From positions 113,024,281 through 113,088,280 of the forward strand of contig OY720634.1 in assembly GCA_963169105.1 (NCBI GenBank): a stretch of 64,000 bases of DNA, in the 5' to 3' direction. The notes under the pieces are model-generated. The model was not told where the DNA came from. It made no database searches and was given only the letters and a program-made list of their open reading frames with translations. Source of the DNA: Ceriagrion tenellum. Its lineage: Eukaryota > Arthropoda > Insecta > Odonata > Coenagrionidae. Each line of letters starts with the position of its first letter. Within the stretch, counting starts at the first letter, position 1. Shown here in pieces: positions 36,866 to 49,595 of this stretch. The position numbers and the translations under genes are program-made.

Positions 36866-39860
36866 TTCTTCAGAGAGCTTTGCTACTACTTTGCTACAAG
36901 GTTTCACTACTGCAGAGTGAATATGGACTTGTAATATGTAAGCCTGAGAACACGGAGTATTTCACCATACCACCATCATCACCACCACTATATTTCCTCT
37001 CAAACTCTACGATGGACAGAGTTAATGCTAAGACATCCGAATCAATGCTGAAGGCCAAGAGCACGCAAAAAAATGAAACGAAAAATCTCGACGGGGATCA
37101 TTGGATGATTAGGGAAATTCCAACGAAGCAAATAACACGTTGTGAGGGGCCGCTTGTATCAGACAGGAATTCGTGGTGGCGTCAACGCGTAACGGGAAGA
37201 ATGCCTTCAGGGACGAAAAAGAAGCCAACTAAGACGTTCTTTACTGGCATTTACACGGAAACCAAATGTCATCAAATCAAGGTTTCGGATCAACGAGGGA
37301 GAGAACAAAATCTGAGAGGAAACGAATGATGATTTCCTCACGAGACGAACCTGTAATTATCCGAGGAAGAAGTTCTAATATATATCATCCACTCATCCAC
37401 AAACAAATTTCAATCTAACACTGGTACGTTAAATTTGATGAATAAACAAGGTAACTTAATTACAATCACGAAAACAAAATTTGCCATCTAAGCAAATCTG
37501 AAAAAAAACAATGCACTACATAAGTGACATACCAATTTCATAGCGTGACTTCACAGCTGAGAAAAGCCCATCAGGGCTCTTTCTTAACATTTTCTTTGGA
37601 AGACGTTTTAACTAACATTGAAAGTAATCGTCTGCTTGCCCACTACACAATTTACAGAACAAGTTTCGAGAGCCAAACCATTTCACATTCAATAATTTTA
37701 ACACGGTTCCTAGAAATAAAAGTAATTTCATGGACACAACGCTCAGAAAAGGTATTTATTCTGAAGAAGTAAAACATTTGAAGAGCACAGACCATCGATT
37801 CTCAACCTTCACAGAGCTGCTAGCTCCTTAGTACCGCGATTTTCGCTAAGTAAAAGTTTTTCCTTGGCGTACCCCAATGCTACAAACAGTTGGACGACTG
37901 GTTGTGAGAGAAAATATTATTCACACTTCAGCGAATATTCTACTTTTCTCACGTGACCCTAAACCACCAAATGCGTACCACAGGTTGGGTACCGTTGGCG
38001 ATGGGAGTCATGTAGATAATAACACGGATTCAAGAAGCCATCTCCCATCAATTTTTATGATTGAAGAGTTTTGATTACAGGAGTGGCTGAAACCACCACA
38101 AGAATTACTATGACAGAAAAAATCAACATGCCCACAATGACAGCTGAACAGAATCCAGATCCGGCCAGTTTATCGAGACTTTGACAGGGACTAACCGTTA
38201 CGAGAAACGACCGCTCCCATCTCCATAATTTTACGCAATAACGGAGCCACCTCAAACAATTACCATAACTTGATGTGAATGTGAAGCTCAAGGGGGAAGA
38301 ATACGGAAAATAATGAGCAAGGAAGGAAATACCTACAGTGAAAAAAGATGGAAGTACAGATAGTACGCCCATCGCCGAGCATGATACCGCAGTCTCCACA
38401 GTTTTTCAATCACTCCATTAATACAAAGGACGTAGTCTACAGCAAACTTGAAAAAATCATGACATAAATCAAAATGATGTCGATTCCTAGTCCCTAACAA
38501 AGAAATATGCATTCAATATCAAAGGCAGGCACACGCAGTTGTTCCAATAAAATGGTACCTATAAAAGCTTTTTTGATCCTTGACGCGACGTTTTGGATCA
38601 TTTATGTCAGATAACTGATTAACTTACGAACAACAAAGGGGCCCAATACTTATTCTCGTTGCAAAGGTAAAGGAAAAAATGCAAATGTGAGCCTTTGAAG
38701 AACAAAAACTTCAAAATAATAGTATAACCAGAGACATGGACACCATGACAGAACGTACACCGTAAATTAAAAATGCGAAATTATCAGTGATCAATAAAAA
38801 ACGGTAGCTAGAACATCACATCCTTGGATGTAAAAAAAAATACTCAAAGCGACGAGGGATTAATATAAAACTCCACATACATAAACGGCTGCATGTAACA
38901 GTAATTTACAAGACCCTTTAAAGATTTTACCCCAAGATAAAATCAAATGTAACCGCGACATTTACCGCGACAATTAATTATTATAATTACGTCCGGTAGA
39001 CTAGGGAAATCCTTTCTTTTCCCAGGATAAAATTCAGCTTCTGCAACGGATAAGCTATTAAATTTTAAAAGAATTGCGTGTACTAAGAATTACAGAAGTT
39101 CTCCATCGTTCACATTAAGGGGATTCTTTAACGCAAAATAGTACAATAGAAATGATAGTTGGAGCAATCAACGCTCAATATGAGATGATGATTTTAAGTG
39201 ATCGCCGCCGTGAATAACATCGATCTTGGAAGAAGAAATTTTAGCATTTACAGCTTCTTATTACTTGGGAAAACGAATTGTTGACTGCCGAAAGTCAAAT
39301 GGGCCCAGAAAAAACGTCTGGTACAACAGAAAATAATTAGAAAAAATGGCGGTACAATTCAAGACTAGAATAACGCGCGATTTTCCTCATGCAACAGACA
39401 TTATTAAGAACTTCATGAGGAAAAATTGCATATCATCAAAAAATTACTTCCTAAATTATAACCATTCTGAAATCTGCAATAGAGAAGTCACCTGCTGTAT
39501 GAAAGGGTTACATGGACAGTGAAAATAATCATGGCAGCCACAATAGCAGAATCGAACTCAAATTGGAATAATAGTACGCGATAAAGATAGGAAAAAATAT
39601 TCACCTAGACTAGGATTATAAGCATGGTTGCTCACGAGAACATGCAATTCTATCAAGTCTTCATTAGCGCCACACTGAAGGAGGACTCCCAAGAAGATTG
39701 ATTATCTAATGCAATCGACGCGTATTCGCGGAACCTCGGCTTCTAATTAATGTATGTATACGAGAATGATATCTTGAAAGCAGATTTCTCAACGTGAAAA
39801 AAGCGATAATGATCACAAGTAATAGATGTGTAAAGGTTAAAGAGGGGATTACCAACGGGA
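36866..39860. other. Intergenic, nothing recognised
   Basis: A 149-codon plus-strand frame (36880-37329) starts just inside the SINE tail and shows no domain. An 11-bp inverted pair (TTTTCCTCATG / CATGAGGAAAA) lies at about 39383-39425. Otherwise AT-rich and featureless. Confidence 0.45.
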
Positions 39861-39869
39861 AGTGAGTAT

Positions 39870-40080
39870 TCGTATGTGATACGAGAGGAAAAGAATCTTG
39901 CAGCGGATATTCGTAGAAGGAAGCAAAGCTGGATGAAGGACGTGTTGAGATGTGAGGGTTGTCTAAGTAGGTGATCGACGACGGAAACCTTGCTAAGGGT
40001 AGAAGAGGAAGACAGGGAACAGAAATTTAGTCAAAAATAAGGACAGGTTGAGAGTGAGAGGAACTTCTAAAGAGACTAGA
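39870..40080 (+). pseudogene. RTE/BovB-type LINE C-terminal relic, second copy
   Basis: Plus strand from 39876 reads VIREEKNLAADIRRRKQSW, then MKDVLRCEGCLSR and a stop, then degenerate Glu/Gln-rich sequence. This is the block RVxEERxLxxxIRRRKxxWIGHVLRxEGLL that lies just before the GLLK...GRP segment seen at 18.6 kb, so the two relics come from neighbouring parts of the same class of protein. Frameshifted and stop-containing. Confidence 0.75.
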
Positions 40081-40840
40081 TTTCATGGAAGTTCCAGGGG
40101 CTATTTCCACAAAGAACTCAACCTCCACAATATCGTGGACGTGACGTCTCAGCTTCCAGAAATCTCAACTATTTAAATGGTTTCACTTGAATTTTTCGAG
40201 GTTAACACGTGAAAATTACGTCATTGGCGATGATCGCAAATAACAATAAAAATAATTTATTGCCCCTTGACATGATCAAGAATTAATTAATCACAGAGCA
40301 AAAATAGTTTACAGGAGCTTTTGGCGACCGCTAAGGCATTTGTCTCTTGCCGGGAGCACCTTCAAGACAAAGAAGCAATACAACATAACAAAATAATCAC
40401 TACATATGTAACAGTATGAAAATTAATACAGTAAGTATTTTAAATACGAGATTTCCGAAAGGAAGTTACAACGATTTGCTAAAAGGTTGGCACTAATTTG
40501 TTTGAAATTCCATAACCTTTCTGGATAGGGCACCAGTTAAAAGTTGATCCTGGATGGAGGATGTCACGGTAGGAGCTATTCAAAAACTTGCCAATCGGCT
40601 ATTATAAAACTTAATGACTTATGGGTCGAAATATCTTTCAATTTGCCGTAGGTGCACTGAGGGGTAGCAGAATTTGGAACGATCACAGGACCAACCATTA
40701 CTGGAAAAACCACCTTAGATAATGATTTCCCACAAAAATCATCCGCTATCCGCTATCCTCCTGTTCCTCATGAATGAAGAGACAAAGACGACGAGAATCC
40801 CCAAACTAATCACCAGCATAAGAGTGACCCACTAAAGGGG
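40081..40840. other. Intergenic with one member of a dispersed repeat
   Basis: Nothing coding. See the repeat at 40721-40775, which recurs at 44532-44576. Confidence 0.45.
40721..40775 (+). repeat. Dispersed short repeat, copy 1 (copy 2 at 44532-44576)
   Basis: AATGATTTCCCACAAAAAT is identical in both places, followed by (C)CTGCTATC-like and CCTCCTG(T/C)TCC(T/G)CATGAA-like blocks. A second shared phrase containing CAATCGGCT / CTATCGGCT lies about 125 bp upstream in copy 1 (near 40594) and about 100 bp downstream in copy 2 (near 44660). Parent element unknown. Confidence 0.6.
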
Positions 40841-41240
40841 AACAGGTGAACGAGACGAGGAAGAAGCCCGACAACGGCGACGGAAGACTGTCGCACGGAG
40901 GAGGTATGGTCGAACCCAATCAATCAATCAACCTAGGCGAACAAATCAAGGGTTGCTGATAATCCGCCACTGTAGGAGCCATTCCTGCCACCGAACCCTC
41001 CCGCCCACACAGACCTGAGACTCTGAACCCACCCCCCAAGTAAAATCCATCGCTGCCGCCTTTCCCCATCCCTTCTCTTGGGTATCATATTGATCTCAGT
41101 CGGCGGCAACGGCGACCCCCCAATGCTCTTCGCCGGCACCTCCGCCGCCGCACCCGAAGGGATGCCAGCCGTGGAAGAGCAGCCGCGGGGAGGGAGCGGC
41201 GAGACATGCACCGAAGCACGAGGGAAGGTGAGCAAGCAAC
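40841..41240. other. GC/CpG-rich island
   Basis: GC-rich block with GGCGGCAACGGCGACCCCCC and CACCTCCGCCGCCGCACCC. A 121-codon minus-strand frame (40933-41298) and a 70-codon plus-strand frame overlap, and neither shows a domain. Confidence 0.5.
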
Positions 41241-41460
41241 CCATAGCTACTACATCGAAGACCGTAGCATACATCATAGTCCACTTTTGACACGACAATA
41301 CCGTTTAGGTTCGATACGAAACGATGATAACTCATTTGTTGGGCTTGTTAAACTAACTGAACCGACAGATAAATCTTCATTCTACTCTTATAGTTACCGC
41401 GGGGACGTACCGCAGGAGATCAAAGAACTCCGATCTACACAAATGATAAAGTAACTTAGT

Positions 41461-41530
41461 TTCCTTCCACAGATTTATTTTCCTGGTACAACATGTTTCG
41501 ACACAGTGGTGTCATCATCAGGTACAAACT
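41461..41530 (-). mobile_element. Retroelement-like tail with CTGATGA...GAAAC core
   Basis: The minus strand from about 41530 reads TTTGTAC, CTGATGA (41521-41515), a GACAC-CACT-GTGTC hairpin (41513-41500), GAAAC (41499-41495), ATGTTGTACC and an AATAAA at about 41472. Compact, fold-prone and shared in part with the SINE tail at 36.8 kb. The two conserved blocks resemble a hammerhead ribozyme core, but the pair next to GAAA is a T-C mismatch, so this is likeness only. Confidence 0.45.
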
Positions 41531-42165
41531 CAAAACAATTTCACTCCACCCTAGAAAATAGGAGGAAAAAAGGATAGGTAGGAGGAAGAGGACGATACTG
41601 AGCCATACGTTAACTGAGTGACTTAGTGCCCCGCTGTTTTTGTTGTGTTCATTAACATAAAATACTCTCTGAGGATCTACTTAGCGGAATTCTTTCACCA
41701 TGCAACGATGATAAAAACTCTTCGCAATTCCGAACGATTTATTAAAAAAAGACCAGTTTCATAACGGACCCCGTGCACCGACCTTGAGATGTATCTGTAC
41801 CACGAAATCGGTTGATTTTTAAATCAATGAATGGAATTGCAAAGTATTTCTAAATCATTACGTAGTAATTAATGGTGTGTGGGATAAAGAATTAAAATGC
41901 ATTTTTACTGAGAGAATTATCTCAATCTGGCTTCAAAAGCATGACGCTGAAAGCGACAAAAATATATAAATATCAGCAAAGTCAGTATTAAGCGTGCTAA
42001 AGGTTCCATGAATAGCAATCGGGAAACTTGAAAGTTTTCTTCCAGTTCAGTTCTTTGTCCAAATGAAAGCCGAAATATGAATAGTTTCTCTCTACGGCCA
42101 TGCGTCTACAATCGTTCACAAGAGAAGAGCCTGCAGCAGCGATTTCAGAAGGTATCCAAAACCCT
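41531..42165. other. Intergenic, nothing recognised
   Basis: AT-rich flank, no coding or repeat signal. Confidence 0.45.
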
Positions 42166-42440
42166 CATTAAAGGGGATCGCGCCGCTTAAAGACGACTGG
42201 GAGGCGAGTTTGGAGGGCGGGGATTTGACTCAAATAGGGTTATGTGAGAGAGGAGTGAGGGGAGACTTCGCGGGGAGGATATAGGGGGGAGAAACACGAG
42301 TGTCTTATTCTTAGGGTCTTCCTCCTCCACCCCTTCAAGTCCACCACTTCGGCCCGCACGGCTGCCAACCGCAGGGAAGATAAAGTCTCCCCTGGAGACC
42401 ACGTGACGGTGGAGGGAGTATGAAGGAGACTAAGATGAGT
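42166..42440. other. GC/CpG-rich purine-skewed island
   Basis: GGATCGCGCCGC at the left edge, then G+A-rich sequence (GGAGGCGAGTTTGGAGGGCG, GGGGAGGATATAGGGGGG). Overlapping frames of 71 and 82 codons on the minus strand are not recognisable. Confidence 0.5.
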
Positions 42441-44868
42441 GTTGTGGAACATCATACTCATGTTTATGTCGCCAAATGGAAGGGTCATAGACAGTCACGC
42501 TAGTAAAGTCTCCGACTACAGGCAGTTGAATCTAGCGATTCCAAAGTCAGACAACCCGTATCCCAAGATTTAATTTCTTTTTAAGCCCAGAGTTTCTATA
42601 ACCTCCACTCATTTTGTCCAAAATTTCTTTTCTTCACCTCTCTTTTCCACGTCTACTCAACATTCTCCCTCCTAATATCACGCTAAAGGTTGTTCATCAA
42701 GTATTTAACAGAGAGCATGGAAGATCCTTGGTCACTAGACAGCCCCGCCGATAATGTCCCAGACCATAAGGAATTATTAGTTTCCTTCGGGAAACTACCA
42801 ATTTAAAATATAAAATTCCTTACCAACTCTACCTTTCATTTCCTTCCTTCATAGTATTCCAGATTCAATACAGCCCTCAATTCCCCGATAATTTAGCCTA
42901 CACATCACACTTTCATGTGTGTCCTCCCTCTTCCTTCATTTTTTTTCTTTTCGCTCTTCCCTGCACCAAGTCAAAGCCAAGTCTTTTCTAATCTTAGCTC
43001 AGAGTTCCGAAAGGATGGCCAACAGTTTTCATGAATTGACAAACACGATAATGAATTCGAACGACAATCCGATTCACCACTGACTATTCCAACATACGAC
43101 ATCTATAGACGGGCCCCAAAAGCGAAGATAGAGGACTGGATTCCAGCAGTCACTCAAGGTCCTGACTGCAAAACGTGATAATGGTCTTAAATGAAAATGC
43201 ACATTTATCTAGAAAAGTCTGAGATTACTCCACTCCTTTTCCGTATACATCCAAACTAACTTTGAAATAAAGACGTCTTACTAAGTAATCCAGAGGACCA
43301 ATTAGTTCTCATCTTTTGACTATTCTCCCCTCCTTCGACGTCTCATTCGATTCGTCACACGAGACGAAGACTGATTAAAGGAAAACAGAACGGCTCGAAG
43401 GCGCCGTAGACCCTTAAGTCCTCCTTCACAATTAAAGAACTCAGTACGTAACGAGAGATAATTGTAAAGGATCGGCATTAAACAGGAAGTCAGATTTGGT
43501 TTAAGACGTCATCAACCAGTACCCGGTGGCTGCCATTCTTTCAAAGTAGGTACATGCAAGCTAAAGTTGTCACTAATAAGTGACTTAAGAGCACTTTACA
43601 AATAGTGCACGAAGACTAAACAAACTGACCTCATACAATGCAGTTACACCACAGAATTTAATGAGAACAACATCCATCACAGCGAATCCTTTTTCTATAT
43701 ATAAATGTTCCGTGGATTGCAGACTTGATTCCAAAATTTACGTTTCATGTGGGTATTCTGCACATAAAAGGAACAATTTTGACTTAGTGACATTAATTTT
43801 TAAAAAGACCATGCATTTTCTATCGAAACAACCTAGGGCGATCAGATCTTAGTAGCAAAATAAGAAACTAATTCTCCATATGGCTTGATGGACCATCCAA
43901 CTACCATCAACTTCTCAAATAAATGTTAGCACTGACGTTTCTGACGCCCAGAAAATTCAGTCCCTTTCACTACTAATGGAGAATTTAAAGGGATACGAAC
44001 AACTCCATCGAGCCGAACGAACTGCAACCACGACCCTATAAATCGCGGAATAACCACTGGCGACCTCCATCCGCGCTCGGTGGCTTCTTTACGCGAAGTC
44101 CATAAATAAGCAACACATCAAGCGGCAGTACTTCCACTTAATCTCCGGCACTGGTATACACACACTTGTCAGCACGGGCTATACTTACTGACAGTGCACA
44201 CGAACCTAAAATAAACGCTGCGAAGGAAACTAAAAATGGGAGCTGGATGAGGCGTTGACGACGCTGAGGTTTGGCTGGAAAAAGAGCGCTCTCGTCAAGA
44301 ATATCCGAGAGAAATATTGCAGCCGCCTCATTCACTGTTAATGGAGCGCAGGGAGAATTCAGTTTCTCCCGCGCTAGGAATTTGGTATGGCTATCAACGA
44401 TGAAAGCGTGGGTTAGAAGCATAGCTAGAGGGTATAGGATGAAGAAAATACATAGTACGTAGCAAATGAGATGTTATATACGCAGGAAGGCATGGCTGGT
44501 TATATGGTTGGAAGGGCATAAAATGAAGTACAATGATTTCCCACAAAAATTCTGCTATCATCCTGCTCCGCATGAAGGTATATATAAAGATGGCACAAAA
44601 GAGGGAGTGGAGTGCTTTAAAAGGAGGATAAGATAGGGCCGAAACTGTTCAATAACCTATCGGCTGGTAGAATACCCTAATATCAAGCTAGGCTTAACAA
44701 CTTAAATGAGGATTAACATCACATACAACTAATTATAGAGGAGAAAACAAACTCTGAAAGAAAAGACTGACATAGGGCCCAAACTATGTTCTCGAGCACG
44801 TACTAGCAAAATACATCTCCGTCCGCATTGGAAAGCGCTCAAGAAAAAATGTCAGAAGATGGACGTTT
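42441..44868. other. Intergenic, nothing recognised
   Basis: Pyrimidine-biased between about 42590 and 42970. Contains dispersed repeat copy 2 at 44532-44576. No gene called. Confidence 0.45.
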
Positions 44869-45033
44869 GTCATAATGAGAACAACAATAGCACTTTACCA
44901 TAGATTTATAATAACAATTATCACGCTTTTCAACTCACAGAGCCATCATTATGTGAGTATTACTCTGAGTAAAACGCGCTGTAATTGTTATTCTAAATCT
45001 GTGAAAAAGAGCGATTGTTGTTCTCATTATGAC
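44869..45033. repeat. 165-bp foldback element (MITE-like)
   Basis: Left arm 44869-44930 and right arm 44971-45033 are inverted repeats with a 40-nt spacer. The outer 20 bases (GTCATAATGAGAACAACAAT) match perfectly, and the inner part matches with scattered substitutions and small indels (GATTTA(T/G)AATAACAATTA). A long terminal inverted repeat with almost no interior is typical of MITEs or foldback elements. I see no clear target-site duplication. The arms do not match the other hairpins in the window. Confidence 0.8.
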
Positions 45034-45478
45034 GAGGTTCCACTACATTACGCTTGAATCTGTAGAATTCAGACGTTTGTTTTTAGATAAAGACTTCAAA
45101 AATAAAATCGCTGTAGGTAATGCCACAAGCACCAAAGGCATCACAAACAAAGGAAGCATTATCGTTCTATTTGAAACGATCCCCTTCTAACGATTACAAG
45201 TACGTCTTCCATCCAATGATCAGCGACGTACAACCGAAGACACGTAATGCAATGATAGTGGTACTCACTGCATGGAGGGTTTGATTAATACAGAGCTATT
45301 TAATTCTTAAATTGAGGAGAAAAACCAGCCTATCAATTTTTCCCCGCAAGTGAATTAAGAACGGAACACAAGACCGCAAAATATTTTTGGAAAGTCGGGT
45401 AGATTTTCTGACAAAAGCAAAGAAAAAGCAAGCGGTAATGGGATAGAAGATGTTACCTCCGGCCATAGATTAGATATT

Positions 45479-45785
45479 TAATCTACATCTACCCAAACCC
45501 TATCTACAAACTACCCAGCGAGCCGCCGCATGGGCGTGTGGAAGGGGGGTGTTAGGTCACCAGATGTGTAAAGATGCAAGGGTTTGGGAGGTGAAATGGT
45601 GATGAGTATTATGGGAGTGTGTTTAGTGGAGCTCAGGTTTTATTGTGGTTGCTCATTGTGCACGGAAAGAGTGATTTTTTGTACCTATCTGTTCGGCAAT
45701 ACATCTCTCATTTTATCGCCTCTGTCAGACCTAGAGATGTAGCAAGGCGTCACGATAATATTCCCTCTGTCGCTCTGAAACAATA
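45479..45785 (-). pseudogene. LINE reverse-transcriptase C-terminus and 3' UTR, copy 3
   Basis: Minus-strand frame from about 45785 reads FQSDRGNIIVTPCYISRSDR, then DVLPNR, a frameshift and RYKKSLFPCTM-like sequence. It matches copies 1 and 2. The 3' UTR is the most complete of the three: TTTCACCTCCCAAACCC, CACACGCCC, GCGGCTCGCTGGGTAGT, then GTAGATAGGG...GTAGATGTAGAT ending near 45479. The GTAGAT repeats mark the true 3' end of the element, since many LINEs end in short tandem repeats. 5'-truncated and dead. Confidence 0.8.
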
Positions 45786-46215
45786 TAATTAAGGCGATAA
45801 AGAATCTGGATAAATAAAGGCGATAAAGGTTTATGTACCAAATACATCCACGTAAATGACCTAGAAGTTCAATGATAACACAAAAAGTCTGCAAAAAATA
45901 TATATATAGAGAAATAGGCTCTTTGGGAAATATTCAGTGAATAATGGTGACATTCTACTAGAAATAAAACGTACGGCACGCATAGAAAATGGTAAGTAAG
46001 ATGAAACAACAGGGATAGATTATATTCAATCAAAGTCGAATAATTTTGCATATCCAACGATACGTGCACCCGATGGGACCAGCGTAAAAAGAACGCACGA
46101 AGAGATATTGAGGAGGGAAACATTGTGGACCAAACTGAGGAGCCAACGGAAAGAACTAACCCCGCGTTCTACAGCTAAGTCGACTTCCCATCATGACAGC
46201 TAAACGTTAATTACT
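45786..46215. other. Intergenic, nothing recognised
   Basis: AT-rich. An 84-codon minus-strand frame (45869-46123) shows no domain. Confidence 0.45.
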
Positions 46216-46640
46216 ATCCTAGAAATAGAAACGATGCGAGACGGGCAGCGTGCGTGGAGGGATGGGTCCGTCTCTTTTAGCGAGGCCAGATCGTGGCGGG
46301 AGTCCCTTCTGAAAACTATCACGTGCACCGCACGAGACGACACGGGATGCTGCAGCCGAGACGAGTGCAAGGGGGCGACGAGAGACGAGCGCATGCACGC
46401 ACGCGGGAAGCAGAGGCGGGGGAGGGAATTCCAGGGGAAGAGGAGCGGAAGGGGGAGATGGAGGGTGGCGCAGACGGGACAGACAAATGGGAGGGCCACG
46501 AGGTGCGGGGGCTCCGCAAGCAGTGCCGAAGAGAGACAAGGGCAGGGATGAGCGAAACCTACATTGGGAGACCCAAGAGACACCGAAGTCGCGCCCCTGA
46601 GCGCGGCCCGTTTGGAGTATGAAATTCTTCCAATAAACAT
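46216..46640. other. GC/CpG-rich purine-skewed island
   Basis: G+A- and CpG-rich plus strand (CGGGAAGCAGAGGCGGGGGA). Up to five overlapping frames of 66-180 codons on both strands, the longest on the minus strand (46200-46742). None shows a domain, and several are equally open at once, which argues against coding. Confidence 0.5.
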
Positions 46641-48150
46641 AGTGCAGATAAACCTTCCCGCATTTGATTCTTCAAGCGGCAACGCGATTGGCGATCGCGA
46701 AATCTCTACCGTAGCGTGACAGAATATATGCGATGGGTCCATGCATTTTTTTTGGGAGAACTATTTCGTGCATGTGGCGGTTTTTGACAGAACGGAGTCT
46801 CGTGACCAATAAACGGCCGTGACATTTTGCTAAATGTTCAAGAAAAATGCCGCGGAAATTATCGGTATGTTGTTGAATATTTTCTAAGAGGATGATTCAG
46901 GAAAAACCGGTAACGGTACCAGTACTTTTCTATCAGGCGTGCACCCAGAATTTTGGCTTCGGGAGAAATGGAAATACCAATAATATAGTCGAACCTGGAT
47001 AAGCGCAAGTCAAAGAGGTCGGGTTTTTTTCCCGTTCATATATATTTCTCAATTAGGGGTACAGGAACAGCTACTCTCACGGAGGTCTAAAGTAAGGAAT
47101 ACAGAATGAAACTTGCGCGGGGACTAGAGAAACACATAATTAACAGTGAAATTTTAATTTTGTCACTCATCAGACAGTAATTTTCCACTTAGATATCCTA
47201 AGGGAATCGGCGATTCCCTCAGTCATCGACACTTATTGACTAAGAGACAAAACGTTGACTGGTAAGTACCATGACTGTAATTTGAACGTTTTGGTTTCAT
47301 TCTGGCAGTACCTTTGATAAGGTAATTTACTCCTTGTTTGCTATTTTTTATTATAACATCTAGTAATAATTCCCAACAAAGTAGCGATTACCTTACTCAT
47401 CAAGGACCCTCATTTATTCCTCGATGAGATATCATATCAATATAACTACCGAGAGTTTTCGATTACTACATCAGCCATACCGACAATTTTCTTACGATAT
47501 GCCACTTGACTCAGAAATGTATAGATGGATTATGTCACCCAAACCGAAGTAAGGGCTTTGATCGCCCCGAACCCACGCATGTAGATCACCCCATTCCTAC
47601 CATCTTTCCATTTCCGCAGCTTTTCCCCACGAAGGTAACACGGGGTGACCATGGAGGTGGTTACATGTTTTCTCAAGCAAGGGTATTTGCACCCTAAAAA
47701 ATAGTGTTTCAAGATTTTCTTGAAGAAATATGTTGCTAGAAACATCAACAATCGATGTTGAAAAAATTACAATCCAAACAAATAGAACATAAAAAAAGTA
47801 ACGAACAAGAATGGCTTGTGCGATACCAATTACCATTTAAAATAACGTTTAATAACAATTAGACATGAACGTGTTCAAAGCCACATGCAAGGAACAATAC
47901 CACTGTAGAAGCTTATAGGAAATAATATCTATTGTAAATTTTTAGGACAATTTAAAGTTAATAAACGGTTTCGTCGTCAAGGAATGCGTTGTGCGTGGAT
48001 ACGAAGCATATCAAAAACACTTGATTAAAACGTATATCCTTCATTATAACGTACTGTTGAAAAAATGAATTCAAATTTTACATCAGTTGTCAGCTAGTAA
48101 ATGACTACTTTGAAATTGACCGATGACAGACCAATCAGTTAGGAATACCG
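46641..48150. other. Intergenic, nothing recognised
   Basis: No supported feature. Confidence 0.45.
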
Positions 48151-48440
48151 CCTGATTCTTCTTCGTGAATATATCCTGTTGCTCCCACGTTGGGACGCGC
48201 AACGAGATGAGAGAACTAAAGCAGACCGCAGGGTGGGAATTCGAAGGCTTAGTACGACAGTGCTTAACGGCAGGAGCAGCTTTCGCGCAAGGTTACGGCG
48301 GAAGCGAGTAGACACGCAACGTGAGGCAAAAAAAACACGACCACGGCGCACGCACTCGGAGTGAAATGGTCGCAAGGAGATAAGAGGGGGCGGGAAAAGG
48401 GCTCGCGAGGGACGCGGAGACAAATAAAGGTGGGCGCTAA
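48151..48440. other. GC/CpG-rich island
   Basis: CpG-dense block (TTTCGCGCAAGGTTACGGCG, GAGGGGGCGGGAAAAGGG). Overlapping Arg/Ser-rich frames on both strands are compositional. Confidence 0.5.
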
Positions 48441-49595
48441 ATAGCCGGAATTAAATAAAAAACTGAGCACAAAACTGTTCTTAGTGTAAAGAAACTAACG
48501 TAATTCAAAACATTAAATAAGAAAAAAAATTAGCCCGGTCATTATTAACAGCAAATCTACAGCTAAAGACCGATCTCAACTTGTCGACTGGAGTTTCTCG
48601 AATGCAAATTTAAAATCCCAACTTTCATTATGAAACATTCTCATGGGCAGCTTAAGTCTAAGTAATAGCGTATTCCCAATACACAAACTGGCCATCAAAA
48701 CTTGTCGAGGTTCAACTCAAAAATTAAAAACTCAGCTCCTTCCAAACATATGACTATACATTGGAACTGCCAGTTTTCGCAGCGAAACTGTTCACCTACT
48801 AAGTCATAACTAGACGGCTACGAGCATAATACAAGAAAAACTTAAATAACATATTTGAACAAGGTGGGAACGAAATACAACGGTCCTTACGATAGTATAA
48901 CTACCAAATGCAATTAAAAAAGTAGAACCTACCTATGCATTAATAATTAAATGTTTTACAATAAACTACACAGTGTTCCGCAGATGAATCTTCTGCACAG
49001 TCATCATCTTGAATGCTGTAAGCACTATAATAATTATTGCTCTATTTTCAAAAGATACCTTCTATGTATGGATGAATTTGATATCTTTTTATGACGCAAT
49101 GGAACGCAAAGATATTATTTTCTGCACCTTTCACGGGCGTCATTCGCTGAGATGAGCCGGGAAGAACACGAGTTCCTCCAAATCTTGATAAAATTCACAG
49201 AGGAGGAGGCTGGCAGGGTATTAAAGTTGCTAAAAGTACTCAGCGCGAAATCGGTGGATCTAAGTTCGAAATGCCGCGTGACACCATTCAATTCCCTTTC
49301 ATTACTCTATTGAGACATTCGACCCACCTATCGTCTCAACATGGCTATACAACTACGCATACGACTTCCAAACGTGTACATTGCTTCCCATAATTATCGC
49401 ACATTCTTAAAGGACTCAATAAAACCTACCCTACCCCTCATTCCTTTACCGAAAACAATTCTTAGATACCGGATATTCGCTGTATTTCCAAGTTTTATTG
49501 GCACACGAAGAGAGGAGTACACATTGATAAACCCGAACTGACTAATATAATATGATTCTTTTTTATTATAATAGATTCATTCATTTCATTTTATT
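48441..49595. other. Intergenic, nothing recognised
   Basis: AT-rich with no supported feature. Confidence 0.45.

Noticed and set aside
46200..46742. 180-codon minus-strand open frame
   Set aside because: It sits in a GC-rich island where several frames on both strands are open at once. No domain and no splice or promoter context.
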